Under the pieces are notes generated by a model. That model had not been told where the DNA came from, ran no database searches, and saw only the letters and a list, made by a program, of their open reading frames with translations. From positions 1 through 8,535 of the forward strand of contig JBMYRC010000164.1 in assembly GCA_049601975.1 (NCBI GenBank): a stretch of 8,535 bases of DNA, written 5' to 3'. A program made the position numbers and the translations under genes. Of this stretch, positions 1 through 6,086 are shown piece after piece (the first letter of the stretch is position 1; every line of letters begins with the position of its first letter). The stretch is from UBA6544 sp049601975 (lineage in GTDB: Bacteria > Pseudomonadota > Alphaproteobacteria > UBA8366).

Positions 1-107
1 AGCAGGTCCTCGACCTGGCGCAGCGATAAGTGATATCGGAAATACATCATCACCGCCAGGCTGGACACGTTGGGTGAACTGTTGAAATGTTGGAATGGAT
101 TTCTCAT
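1..107 (-). CDS. IS6-family transposase, N-terminal fragment cut by the window edge
   Basis: Thirty-five codons are visible, starting at ATG 107-105 and running off the left edge in frame. The translation begins MRNPFQHFNSSP and continues through MMYFRYHLSLRQVEDLL. It matches the start of IS6/IS26-type transposases, in which a short lead is followed by a 'V.wYlryplSyRdleel' helix-turn-helix segment ahead of the DDE catalytic domain. The catalytic residues lie outside the window, so activity cannot be judged. The start codon lies about 55 bases inside the putative terminal repeat, a normal spacing for this family. The family call is confident; the subgroup is not determined. Confidence 0.8.
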   Translation of the reverse strand, partial: MRNPFQHFNSSPNVSSLAVMMYFRYHLSLRQVEDL

Positions 108-145
108 CCAACAAACTACGGACCGACCCCGCTCCGCTCAAGCCA

Positions 146-163
146 ATTTGCTCTAACACTGCC
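146..163 (-). repeat. Putative IS6-type terminal inverted repeat
   Basis: Read on the minus strand, the segment is GGCAGTGTTAGAGCAAAT. It resembles IS6-family ends of the type GGCACTGTTGCAAA: the GGCA, TGTT and CAAA blocks are shared, with a short insertion between them. It lies just upstream of the transposase start, where the family's end should be. The partner repeat is outside the window, so the assignment rests on position and similarity only. Confidence 0.5.
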
Positions 164-236
164 GTCGGCAGGCCAATGCTATGAAATCAGGTTTTTTAAC
201 TACTTATAGTCCTTGGTTCTTTTGGCTTTATTGATG

Positions 237-563
237 TTACCCCTTAGGAAGATAGGGAATTGCGCCGGCTAGATCAGTGTCATCAAGGATGTGCAGCCGG
301 GAAATGCTGCCCTCTTGGCGCGCCTTTGCATAGGGTGCGTATTCTTCGGACCCGGCAAAACTTTGCACCGCTTCCATTGAAGGGAACTCAATCAGCGCAA
401 CCAAGGTCGTGTCCAGGCCCTCACCTTCCACAGTGGTAATATTGCCAGTGCGCGACAAATATTTACCACCATGCTTATGTACGATATCATGTACATTGGC
501 GGCATAATCTGGAACCCACGATTCGTCCGTCACCTTAATGTCTGCAATAACATATACGGTCAT
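237..563 (-). CDS. DUF1330 family protein
   Basis: This 108-residue protein fits the DUF1330 family, small dimeric alpha/beta-barrel (ferredoxin-like) proteins with no established reaction. Family marks include the 'HGGKYLSR' segment near residues 30-37, a 'VEGEG' turn, 'LIEFPSMEAVQSF' near 57-69, and 'SEEYAPYAKAR' near 72-82. The usual tryptophan/tyrosine before the last motif is replaced by FAG. The start ATG at 563 is preceded by a strong GGGGGAG ribosome-binding site about 7 bases upstream. There is no signal peptide or membrane segment, so it should be cytoplasmic. It stands alone between the insertion sequence and a long gap. Nothing visible ties it to the zinc genes, and it may be unrelated passenger DNA. 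Confidence 0.85.
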   Translation of the reverse strand: MTVYVIADIKVTDESWVPDYAANVHDIVHKHGGKYLSRTGNITTVEGEGLDTTLVALIEFPSMEAVQSFAGSEEYAPYAKARQEGSISRLHILDDTDLAGAIPYLPKG

Positions 564-1079
564 AATAATTCTCCCCCTGGAAGGTATAAGTTTTCCTTCG
601 CACAGTTTGGCAGGAGTTTCTTACAAAGTCTTGAATATTTTTGCGCCGATGAACCGTGATAGGCGGAAATTGCTTGCGTCGAAAGCTCATAGAAAAGTTA
701 ATGCATAATAGGGTAGACACAAGATTATCAGCGAACGAAGTGCTTTAATCCATTTCTCTCAATTCTGTCGATCAAGCACTATAGCCTTCAAGAGGTTAAC
801 GCAGAGGAGATGGCTATCCCGGCCTTGAAGTTCTTACTTCTTCAAACTTGCCACCAGGGGAGCAGTCAGAGAGAATTTCCCCTTTTTGGCCGCGTGAGCG
901 GCAAGTTTCAGCCGGTCAAATCGAAGTATCTTCCAATTCCGCGTGAGAAGATTTAAGCCCGCATTGCCATCTCGCCGCTGCATATATTGTACACATATAG
1001 AATTTTATAGAGTTGTATGATGAATTAATCTTATAACTAAATATTTCTGATTGGCAGCCAATTATTTTGCGGCGCTTCA
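564..1079. other. Long intergenic stretch without a convincing gene
   Basis: About 515 bases separate the DUF1330 gene from the end of hisI. The left part carries only the ribosome-binding site and leader of the DUF1330 gene. The middle holds one short open frame on the minus strand (834-983, listed separately). The right part (about 980-1070) is strikingly AT-rich. It includes a small inverted repeat, ATTGG-CAG-CCAAT at 1050-1062, just 18 bases past the hisI stop. That could form a weak hairpin in the hisI transcript but has no T-run, so it is not a clear terminator. No tRNA, CRISPR array or second transposase fragment was recognised. Confidence 0.5.
834..983 (-). CDS. Doubtful small ORF or gene remnant, 49 codons
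   Basis: A minus-strand frame runs from ATG 983 to TAA 834 and encodes a basic, leucine- and lysine-rich peptide that includes 'FDRLKLAAHAAKKGKF' and ends 'SLKK'. The composition looks protein-like and could be the C-terminal relic of a larger gene. There is no ribosome-binding site: the upstream sequence is an AT-rich CTATATGTGTACAATAT stretch. I do not recognise the family. It is recorded so that the gap is not left blank, and it is quite possibly not expressed. Confidence 0.2.
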   Translation of the reverse strand: MQRRDGNAGLNLLTRNWKILRFDRLKLAAHAAKKGKFSLTAPLVASLKK

Positions 1080-1574
1080 TTAAGGCTCATAATCGAGTAG
1101 GGTTGGGCGCATCGCAGTAAACGTCCGTTTGATCATAGAGCTTGGTGCCCCCTCAAATTTGAGTTTCAGGCCAATCCTATCCGTGTGTCCCAGAGGAACG
1201 GAGCGATAGAAGCAGGATTGATAACCAACGTGGCAGTTCGCGCCAGAGCCATCGACTTGCACGCGTAACCAGACGGCGTCCTGGTCATCGTCAAAACGCA
1301 TCTCGACAACTCTCTGAATCAGACCAGTGGTCGCACCTTTGTGCCAAAGACACGCGCGGCTGCGACTCCAATAGTGCGCCTCTCCAGTTTCAATTGTTAG
1401 TTTCAAAGCTTCACTATTCATGTATCCGAGCATCAAAACATACCCTGTCGCGGCGTCGGTTGTGACGCAGGGCATCAGGCCGTCCGCATCGAATTTAGGC
1501 GCTAAGTCGTAGCCTTCCTCAACCTGCTCAACTAATGCGCGAGCCGCAAATGTGAAGATCTCTCTTATTGGCAT
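1080..1574 (-). CDS. hisI: HisI-type phosphoribosyl-AMP cyclohydrolase paralogue with altered zinc site
   Basis: HisI opens the adenine ring of phosphoribosyl-AMP in the third step of histidine synthesis, normally using one structural/catalytic zinc held by three cysteines and magnesium held by a DCDxD cluster. This 164-residue protein has the family segments: 'YWSRSR' (68-73), 'WHKGATTG' (77-84), the acidic cluster D95-D96-D97-Q98-D99, and 'CHVGYQSCFYR' (114-124). Two zinc cysteines are present (C114, C121), but the cysteine of DCDxD is Asp96. The three magnesium aspartates are kept. The start ATG lies 2 bases after the folE stop, so the two are probably translationally coupled in one operon. 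It is not in a his operon, and its neighbours are zinc genes. It is therefore inferred to be a zinc-starvation stand-in for a housekeeping HisI, with changed metal use. The family is certain; the activity is not tested. Confidence 0.88.
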   Translation of the reverse strand: MPIREIFTFAARALVEQVEEGYDLAPKFDADGLMPCVTTDAATGYVLMLGYMNSEALKLTIETGEAHYWSRSRACLWHKGATTGLIQRVVEMRFDDDQDAVWLRVQVDGSGANCHVGYQSCFYRSVPLGHTDRIGLKLKFEGAPSSMIKRTFTAMRPTLLDYEP

Positions 1575-1576
1575 TG

Positions 1577-2230
1577 TTAGGCGCCATCAATGCGGCTCCT
1601 TGAGCCTCCAATAATCGCAAGAAACTCTTGACGCGTCGTGGGATCGTCACGGAATGACCCCAACATACGGCTTGTAACCATGCTGACACCTGGCTTGCGG
1701 ACACCGCGCGTGGTCATGCATTGGTGCGCTGCCTCAATGACGACGCCGACACCGTGTGGCTTCAGAACTTCTTGAATCGTATTGGCAATCTGCGCGGTAA
1801 GCGTCTCTTGAATTTGCAACCTCTTGGCAAACACTTCGACGACGCGCGCCAGCTTCGAAATGCCAACAACGCGATCGGACGGCAGATAACCGATATGCGC
1901 CCTACCCAGGATGGGAACGATGTGATGCTCGCAGTGCGATTCGAGTTTGATGTCACGCATGACGACCATTTCGTCGTAGTCGGCCGTCTCTTCAAATGTC
2001 GTCGTTAACATCGCTACCGGATCTTCGTAATATCCTGCGAAAAACTCTTCATAGGCCCGCACGACCCGATTCGGTGTATCGACGAGGCCTTCGCGCCCAG
2101 GATCATCACCCGCCCATTCGATAAGCGTTCGAACGGCTGCTTCCGCTTCTGCCTGACTCGGCCTTTTTCGTCCGGTTAAGTTGTTGTGTGCCGAGCCCTT
2201 AGGGCGGCCCCCGGCTGACTTTAAGTTCAT
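1577..2230 (-). CDS. folE: GTP cyclohydrolase I, type IA
   Basis: FolE converts GTP to dihydroneopterin triphosphate, the entry to folate and tetrahydropterin synthesis; the enzyme is a cytoplasmic decamer. The chosen start, ATG 2230, has AAAGGA six bases upstream and gives 217 residues, normal for the family. A longer frame could begin at TTG 2284 but has no ribosome-binding site and would add 18 unconserved residues. In numbering from the TTG, the zinc site is complete: Cys118, His121 ('SHCEHH') and Cys189 ('HQCMTTRG'). Other family blocks are 'LVDTPNRVVRAYEEFF', 'GISKLARVVEVFAKRLQIQE' and 'MVTSRMLGSFR'. It is thus the zinc-type enzyme, not the zinc-independent FolE2 often found in Zur regulons. 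It is the first gene after the divergent palindromic operator and precedes hisI. It is probably a second copy induced in zinc shortage. Confidence 0.92.
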   Translation of the reverse strand: MNLKSAGGRPKGSAHNNLTGRKRPSQAEAEAAVRTLIEWAGDDPGREGLVDTPNRVVRAYEEFFAGYYEDPVAMLTTTFEETADYDEMVVMRDIKLESHCEHHIVPILGRAHIGYLPSDRVVGISKLARVVEVFAKRLQIQETLTAQIANTIQEVLKPHGVGVVIEAAHQCMTTRGVRKPGVSMVTSRMLGSFRDDPTTRQEFLAIIGGSRSRIDGA

Positions 2231-2278
2231 CCAAATTCCTTTACCGAGGCCACCCTCGGTTCGTAGTGTATCTATTTC

Positions 2279-2306
2279 TTGCAATCAAGTAATGATACGT
2301 TATAAC
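2279..2306 (+). promoter_or_regulatory. Candidate promoter for zur and downstream genes
   Basis: A -35 hexamer TTGCAA (2279-2284) is followed by a 16-base spacer and a -10 hexamer TATAAC (2301-2306), five of six matches to TATAAT. The -10 lies inside the palindromic operator. Transcription would start near 2313. No other good hexamer pair was noticed in the gap. The prediction is by eye only. Confidence 0.5.
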
Positions 2307-2319
2307 GTTATAACGTTAT
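2297..2319. promoter_or_regulatory. Candidate Zur operator, overlapping palindromes
   Basis: Positions 2297-2316 form a 20-base perfect palindrome, ACGTTATAACGTTATAACGT. A second perfect 18-base palindrome covers 2302-2319, its centre shifted by 4 bases. The core GTTATAAC recurs with an 8-base period. Zur sites in proteobacteria are AT-rich palindromes with TGTTATA...TATAACA-like halves, and this fits that style, although the exact consensus of this organism is unknown. It lies between divergent folE-hisI and zur and overlaps both candidate -10 hexamers, so a bound repressor would block both directions. The stacked palindromes could hold two Zur dimers. The assignment comes from position and symmetry, not from a scored matrix. 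Confidence 0.72.
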
Positions 2320-2334
2320 CTAAGTTGATTACAA
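2307..2334 (-). promoter_or_regulatory. Candidate promoter for folE-hisI
   Basis: On the minus strand a -35 TTGTAA (2334-2329) is followed by a 16-base spacer and a -10 TATAAC (2312-2307). It mirrors the rightward promoter, with the two -10 hexamers abutting at 2306/2307. Transcription would start near 2300 and give a leader of about 70 bases to the folE ATG. The palindrome covers the -10, consistent with repression by Zur. Confidence 0.5.
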
Positions 2335-2424
2335 GAAGGGATTAAGGTACTGGAGCCTCCGTCAATCCAGCCTATACCCTGTGCTGATCCCAATTGCCGT
2401 GGTCAGCATGAGCTGGCGGAACGG

Positions 2425-2856
2425 ATGGCGATGGCCGCGTTTCTTTGTGCAGGGCGCGGCGCGCAATTCGCTGAACTACGCCGCCGGATGTTAGAGTTGC
2501 TTTGGGAGGGTGATCGCCCAATGGGTGCCTATGAGCTTATGGAAGCGTCGGCGCCGGATGTTACTCGCCGGGTCGCACCAACCACCGTTTATCAGGCACT
2601 TGAGTTTCTTATACCACTGGGACTTGTCGCAAAAATCGAAAGCCGGAATGCCTACGTCCCATTTCCGCACGCAGAGCGCCACCATGATTGTCTGTTCTTC
2701 ATCTGCAACATTTGCAGGGCGTCGGCTGAGTTGGAAGACCAGAGACTTGAGCATCTAATCAAGGAAGGTGCATCGCGAATCGCCTTCCACGCATTACGGC
2801 CCGTTGTCGACGTGGAAGGCACTTGTTCGACTTGCGCCTCTGCCGACGCGGCTTAA
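2425..2856 (+). CDS. zur: Zur-type Fur-family zinc-responsive repressor
   Basis: Fur-family repressors of the Zur branch bind operator DNA when loaded with zinc and release it when zinc is scarce. The N-terminal half is a winged helix ('FAELRRRMLELLWEGDRPMGAYELME', then 'APTTVYQALEFLIPLGLVAKIESRNAYV'). The C-terminal half carries the structural zinc pairs C94-x-x-C97 and C134-x-x-C137, and the sensory-type cluster H82, H86, H87, C89. The 'IESRNAYV' motif separates Zur from Fur and PerR. ATG 2425 is the first in-frame ATG, but the frame stays open upstream to 2329 and looks coding there (HELAERMAMAA, as in Zur proteins). A CTG at 2350, nine bases after AAGGG, would give 168 residues, the usual Zur length. 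The gene is divergent from folE across the palindrome, which implies autoregulation. Confidence 0.9.
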   Translation: MAMAAFLCAGRGAQFAELRRRMLELLWEGDRPMGAYELMEASAPDVTRRVAPTTVYQALEFLIPLGLVAKIESRNAYVPFPHAERHHDCLFFICNICRASAELEDQRLEHLIKEGASRIAFHALRPVVDVEGTCSTCASADAA

Positions 2857-2937
2857 AGGATCCAATGGAAAACTGGAATTTGGATAATTCATTGCAGCGT
2901 CTGCCGACCTCGAAATCTCTAAAGCCGAAGTAGTGCC

Positions 2938-4320
2938 ATGAGTTTGCACCTCACCAATACCATCAAACGAACGAAAGAGCCGTTCGTGCCGGCAAATCCT
3001 GATCGTGTGACGATGTATGTCTGCGGACCGACTGTTTACAACTTCGCCCAAATCGGTAGTGCACGCCCTGCGGTCGTTTTCGACGTTCTGTATCGAATCT
3101 TAAAAAGGCTTTTTGGCGCGCTCATCTATGCTCGTAATTTCACGGATGTTGACGACAAAATAAATACCGCCGCGAAGGCATCAGGTATTCCGATTGCGAC
3201 GATCACGGAGCGTTAGATTGAAGCCTACCAATCTCACATGGCCGCGCTCGGCGTTCTTACACCGGACCTTGAGCCATGCATAACAGAGCACATTCCCAAT
3301 ATCATCTATATGGTGAAACGGTTGATCAAGCGCGGTAATGCTCATGCGGTAGATGGATATGTCTTGTTCGATATTCGTTCGTTTCCTGGATATGGCGCTC
3401 TATCCGGCCGGGATCGAGACGGCATGATTGCGGGCGCTAGGGTTGAAGTCGCACCCTATAAGCGCGACCCAGCGGACTTCGTTCTCTGGAAACCTTCAAC
3501 ACCAGACCTGCCAGGCTTGACAAGCCCACGGGGCCGTGGCCTCCCCGGTTGGCATATCGAATGATCGGCTATGATTGAGGAGCGTTTAGGCTTGTCGATC
3601 GATATTCATGGAGGTGGCCAAGACCTGATTTATCCACACCATGAAAATGAGATCGCCCAAGGTACCTGCGCCCATGACGGGGAGCTTTACTGCCGCTTTT
3701 GGGTACACAATGGCTTTGTCACCGTTGAAGGGCGCAAAATGTCGAAATCGTTCGGCAACGAGTTTCTTGTTCGCGATCTCCTCAATAATGCACCGGGCGA
3801 AGCCATTCGCTTCGCCCTCTCGAGTGCACACTGTCGCCAATCACTCGATTGGAGTGCCAAAGGACTTACTCAAGCAAGACGTGGTCTTGATCGGTTATAC
3901 GGCGTGCTCCGCGAAATAGACGATGCGCCAAAAACGCCCTGTGTGGCCAGCTTGCTGGAGACTTTCGAAGCGGCGCTTGAGGACGACCTAAACTTCCCAG
4001 CAGCGATCGCTGAACTCTTTCGATTAGCGCATGCGGCGCGTCAAGCTGAGACCAAGGCGGACCGAGCTTCCTACAAGGCGGCATTGCGTGACGCGGGTGG
4101 ACTGCTGGGCCTGCTGCAGCAGGCCCCTTCGGCGCGGTTCTGGCAGACCGCGGAGGATGGCCGTAAAACGTCAAGAATTGAGCAACTAGCCGAGGCTCGG
4201 ATGGCTGCGCGGTCAGCGCAGGACTTCGACACCGCAGATCGGATTCGCGAGGACCTCTCTTCCCTCAGCGTCACTGTCCAGGATCGGGCAGATGGTTCCG
4301 CTTGGCAAAGTACTCGTTAG
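2938..4320 (+). pseudogene. cysS: Cysteinyl-tRNA synthetase paralogue broken by two in-frame stops
   Basis: The frame spans 460 codons, the normal CysRS length, and aligns throughout with no indel, but it contains TAG at 3214 (codon 93) and TGA at 3562 (codon 209). CysRS charges tRNA-Cys and uses a zinc to select cysteine. By comparison with the E. coli enzyme the zinc ligands are Cys29 ('MYVCGPT', present), codon 209 (in GWHIE*SAM, normally Cys, here TGA), His234 and Glu238 ('PHHENE', both present). The first signature, normally HIGN/HIGH, reads QIGS (38-41), while KMSKS (267-271) is intact. It lies 81 bases after zur and was probably a zinc-starvation CysRS2. The most likely reading is a young pseudogene. 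Sequencing error or readthrough is less likely given the added HIGH-motif change. No strong ribosome-binding site precedes ATG 2938. Confidence 0.85.
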
Positions 4321-4386
4321 ATCGATGTCGCAGCGCCCTCACCACCCGAGAATCACCTTAGCCTTATGAATAGGAATATTGTCTAG

Positions 4387-5097
4387 ATGATCCGCAAAGA
4401 TACCTGCGATGACGCCCGGATCGATGGCTTCTGGCACATGTATTTGATACCTACCTTCGGCCGGTTCACTAAGGTGGTTTTTTTGCTGGCGGTTTACATA
4501 ACGATAAGCTCTTCACCAGCGCGAGCGCATCCGCACGCCTGGATTGATCTACGCAGCACTGTCGTGCTCGACGACGCCGGTCGCGTCACTGCTATTGAAC
4601 AACAATGGTCGTTCGACCCTTTGTATACTGTTTTCGCAACGGACGAGATTACCACCACAACCGGCACCCAGGCGGAAGCGTTGCGGAAGCTTGCCAAGGT
4701 CAACCTCGAGAATTTGCGCACTCACGACTACTTCACCGAGGTACGCGTGGGCAGTTTGAAGGCCGCCCTCGGCACGGTGAGCGAGTTCGAAAGCGAACTT
4801 CGCGAGGGGCGGTTGTGGATGCGCTTCGTGGTTCCGCTCCGCGAGCCCGCTGATCCCACAAGAGAAAAAATTGTATTCGCCGTCTTCGATCCGACTTACT
4901 ACGTTGAAATTCTCCATCTCCGTGAGGATGTGATTGCCTTTCGCGGGGGCCCGGCCGGCAGCTGTCATGGCGAAATCGGGCCGCCCAATCCAACGACCGA
5001 GGCGATCCTGTTGGCTCGGGCTATGGATCGAGACGCAACGCCGGATACCTCACTAGGAAAGATTTTCGCCGAACAGGTAGAGATCACGTGCCGATAA
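4387..5097 (+). CDS. zevA: DUF1007 periplasmic metal-binding protein, ZevA-like
   Basis: DUF1007 proteins are exported partners of NicO-type membrane transporters; in Haemophilus influenzae the ZevA-ZevB pair supports growth at low zinc. This protein has a signal peptide ending ARA47, followed at once by the family hallmark 'HPHAWID' (48-54), which puts a His-x-His at the mature N-terminus as a likely metal ligand. Other family marks are 'FDPTYYVE' (168-175) and two cysteines, C193 and C235, that could form a disulfide. The annotated ATG has AGGA 11 bases upstream. An internal ATG at 4438 (Met18) would give a more ordinary 30-residue signal peptide and is a real alternative. Its stop overlaps the next start by 10 bases, so the two are coupled. 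The context supports zinc; nickel or cobalt cannot be excluded. Confidence 0.82.
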   Translation: MIRKDTCDDARIDGFWHMYLIPTFGRFTKVVFLLAVYITISSSPARAHPHAWIDLRSTVVLDDAGRVTAIEQQWSFDPLYTVFATDEITTTTGTQAEALRKLAKVNLENLRTHDYFTEVRVGSLKAALGTVSEFESELREGRLWMRFVVPLREPADPTREKIVFAVFDPTYYVEILHLREDVIAFRGGPAGSCHGEIGPPNPTTEAILLARAMDRDATPDTSLGKIFAEQVEITCR

Positions 5098-6083
5098 CGC
5101 GTCTAAAAATAGGTGTCGCCGCTGGTATCGCGCTACTGATTGCCGGAGTCTCCATTGCTATAACGTCAGAAGGGGGACCTGCACTCTGGTCCGAGCTCGT
5201 GCTTGAGATTCAATCCGTGCAGCGTGATCTTCACCGCCAGCTCGCCAGGGCGATACAAATGGTGAAGGCTGAAGGAATGGCCGCCTCTTGGTCACTCATC
5301 GGCCTCAGCTTTCTCTACGGCGTGTTTCATGCTGCCGGGCCCGGTCACGGTAAGGTCGTGATTTCAACGTACATTCTGACCCATGAGAGTCAGCTGCGCC
5401 GCGGCCTGCTACTATCTCTCGTATGCGCACTCTGCCAGGGCCTCACAGCCATAGTGGCCGTCGGCGTGACTGCTGAGCTCCTCGGTTTTACGCTTCGCCA
5501 AGCCCAAGGCGCCGCCACAGGCCTTGAGACTCTGAGCTACGGTCTCGTAGCGCTCCTCGGCCTGACATTGGTGTTGAGCCGGGCAGGTCACGTTTTACGG
5601 CAGAACCGCAGTTCGGCACCCAACTTTTGCAAAGACCAGTCGCAGTCCGTGCACGAACACCACAACAATCACGAAGAAGGGTGTTCGAGTAGCGACCATC
5701 ACCATGGACCTTCGCTTCAGGATCTGGAAAGCCCCCTCTCCTGGAAAGGCTTCGTCGGCATGGTTGCATCAATCGGTCTGCGACCCTGCAGCGGCGCCGT
5801 GCTTGTCTTGCTCGTCGCCTACTCTCTCGACCTCCGGTGGGCTGGGATAGGGGCTGTACTCGCAATGTCGCTTGGCACTGCGATCACAGTTTCACTACTT
5901 GCTACTCTGTCTGTCTATGCGCGCAAAGGTGCATTGCGCCTTGCGTCGCTGATCCCGAGCTCAGCTGTTCAGCTAACGGTCGCGTTCGATTTTATCGCCG
6001 TCGTTGGCGGTTTGCTTATCCTTATCGCCGGTATTCTTATGCTACAAGCGGCATGGACTGTGCCGGCGCATCCTCTTCGCTAG
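5088..6083 (+). CDS. zevB: NicO/RcnA-family metal transporter, ZevB-like
   Basis: This inner-membrane protein of 331 residues is of the NicO (RcnA-like) family. After an N-terminal membrane segment (about 8-26), the family signature 'HAAGPGHGK' appears at 81-89 at the end of a helix. Further hydrophobic segments lie at about 105-130, 150-165, 222-245, 250-275 and 297-323. A loop at 189-206 carries seven histidines (H189, 191, 192, 195, 204-206) and probably binds metal. The second conserved block is 'LRPCSG' (231-236). The start is GTG 5088, inside the end of the DUF1007 gene, with AGGTAGAG upstream. RcnA itself exports nickel and cobalt, but homologues paired with DUF1007, such as ZevB, act in zinc supply. 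The location downstream of zur favours the zinc role, by inference. Confidence 0.85.
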   Translation: MPITRLKIGVAAGIALLIAGVSIAITSEGGPALWSELVLEIQSVQRDLHRQLARAIQMVKAEGMAASWSLIGLSFLYGVFHAAGPGHGKVVISTYILTHESQLRRGLLLSLVCALCQGLTAIVAVGVTAELLGFTLRQAQGAATGLETLSYGLVALLGLTLVLSRAGHVLRQNRSSAPNFCKDQSQSVHEHHNNHEEGCSSSDHHHGPSLQDLESPLSWKGFVGMVASIGLRPCSGAVLVLLVAYSLDLRWAGIGAVLAMSLGTAITVSLLATLSVYARKGALRLASLIPSSAVQLTVAFDFIAVVGGLLILIAGILMLQAAWTVPAHPLR

Positions 6084-6086
6084 AGT

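Larger units (their letters stand above)
1..163 (-). mobile_element. IS6-family insertion sequence, one end only
   Basis: This is the left-hand remnant of an insertion sequence whose body continues beyond the window. The identification rests on the start of an IS6-type transposase reading leftward from 107, and on a terminal-repeat-like sequence ending near 163. IS6 elements move by cointegrate formation and often mark the joints of acquired or plasmid-borne segments. The second terminal repeat and any 8-bp target duplication cannot be seen, so completeness is unknown. The outer boundary at 163 is inferred from similarity of the tip to IS6-family ends and could be off by a few bases. Confidence 0.72.

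Noticed and set aside
1029..1040. TTATAACTA near 1031 as a second Zur half-site.
   Set aside because: Only one half-site is present in very AT-rich DNA, and no gene starts nearby in the matching direction.
1050..1062. Hairpin ATTGG-CAG-CCAAT as an intrinsic terminator for folE-hisI.
   Set aside because: The stem is only five bases and no T-run follows on the minus strand, so it is mentioned in the gap description but not called as a terminator.
2231..2284. Longer FolE starting at TTG 2284.
   Set aside because: There is no ribosome-binding site before the TTG, whereas ATG 2230 has AAAGGA at ideal spacing. The extra 18 residues match nothing in the family.
3562..3600. Possible selenocysteine signal after the CysRS TGA (GATCG at 3563-3567 can pair with CGATC at 3596-3600).
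   Set aside because: The stem is only five bases with a 28-base loop, begins inside the TGA itself and lacks a clear SECIS apical loop. A separate TAG upstream would still stop translation, so a selenoprotein is not supported.
4071..4274. Antisense open frames inside cysS, zevA, zevB and znuA (for example 4071-4274, 4549-4968, 5488-5865, 6628-7005).
   Set aside because: They are frame shadows of clearly recognised genes, and have no family motifs of their own.
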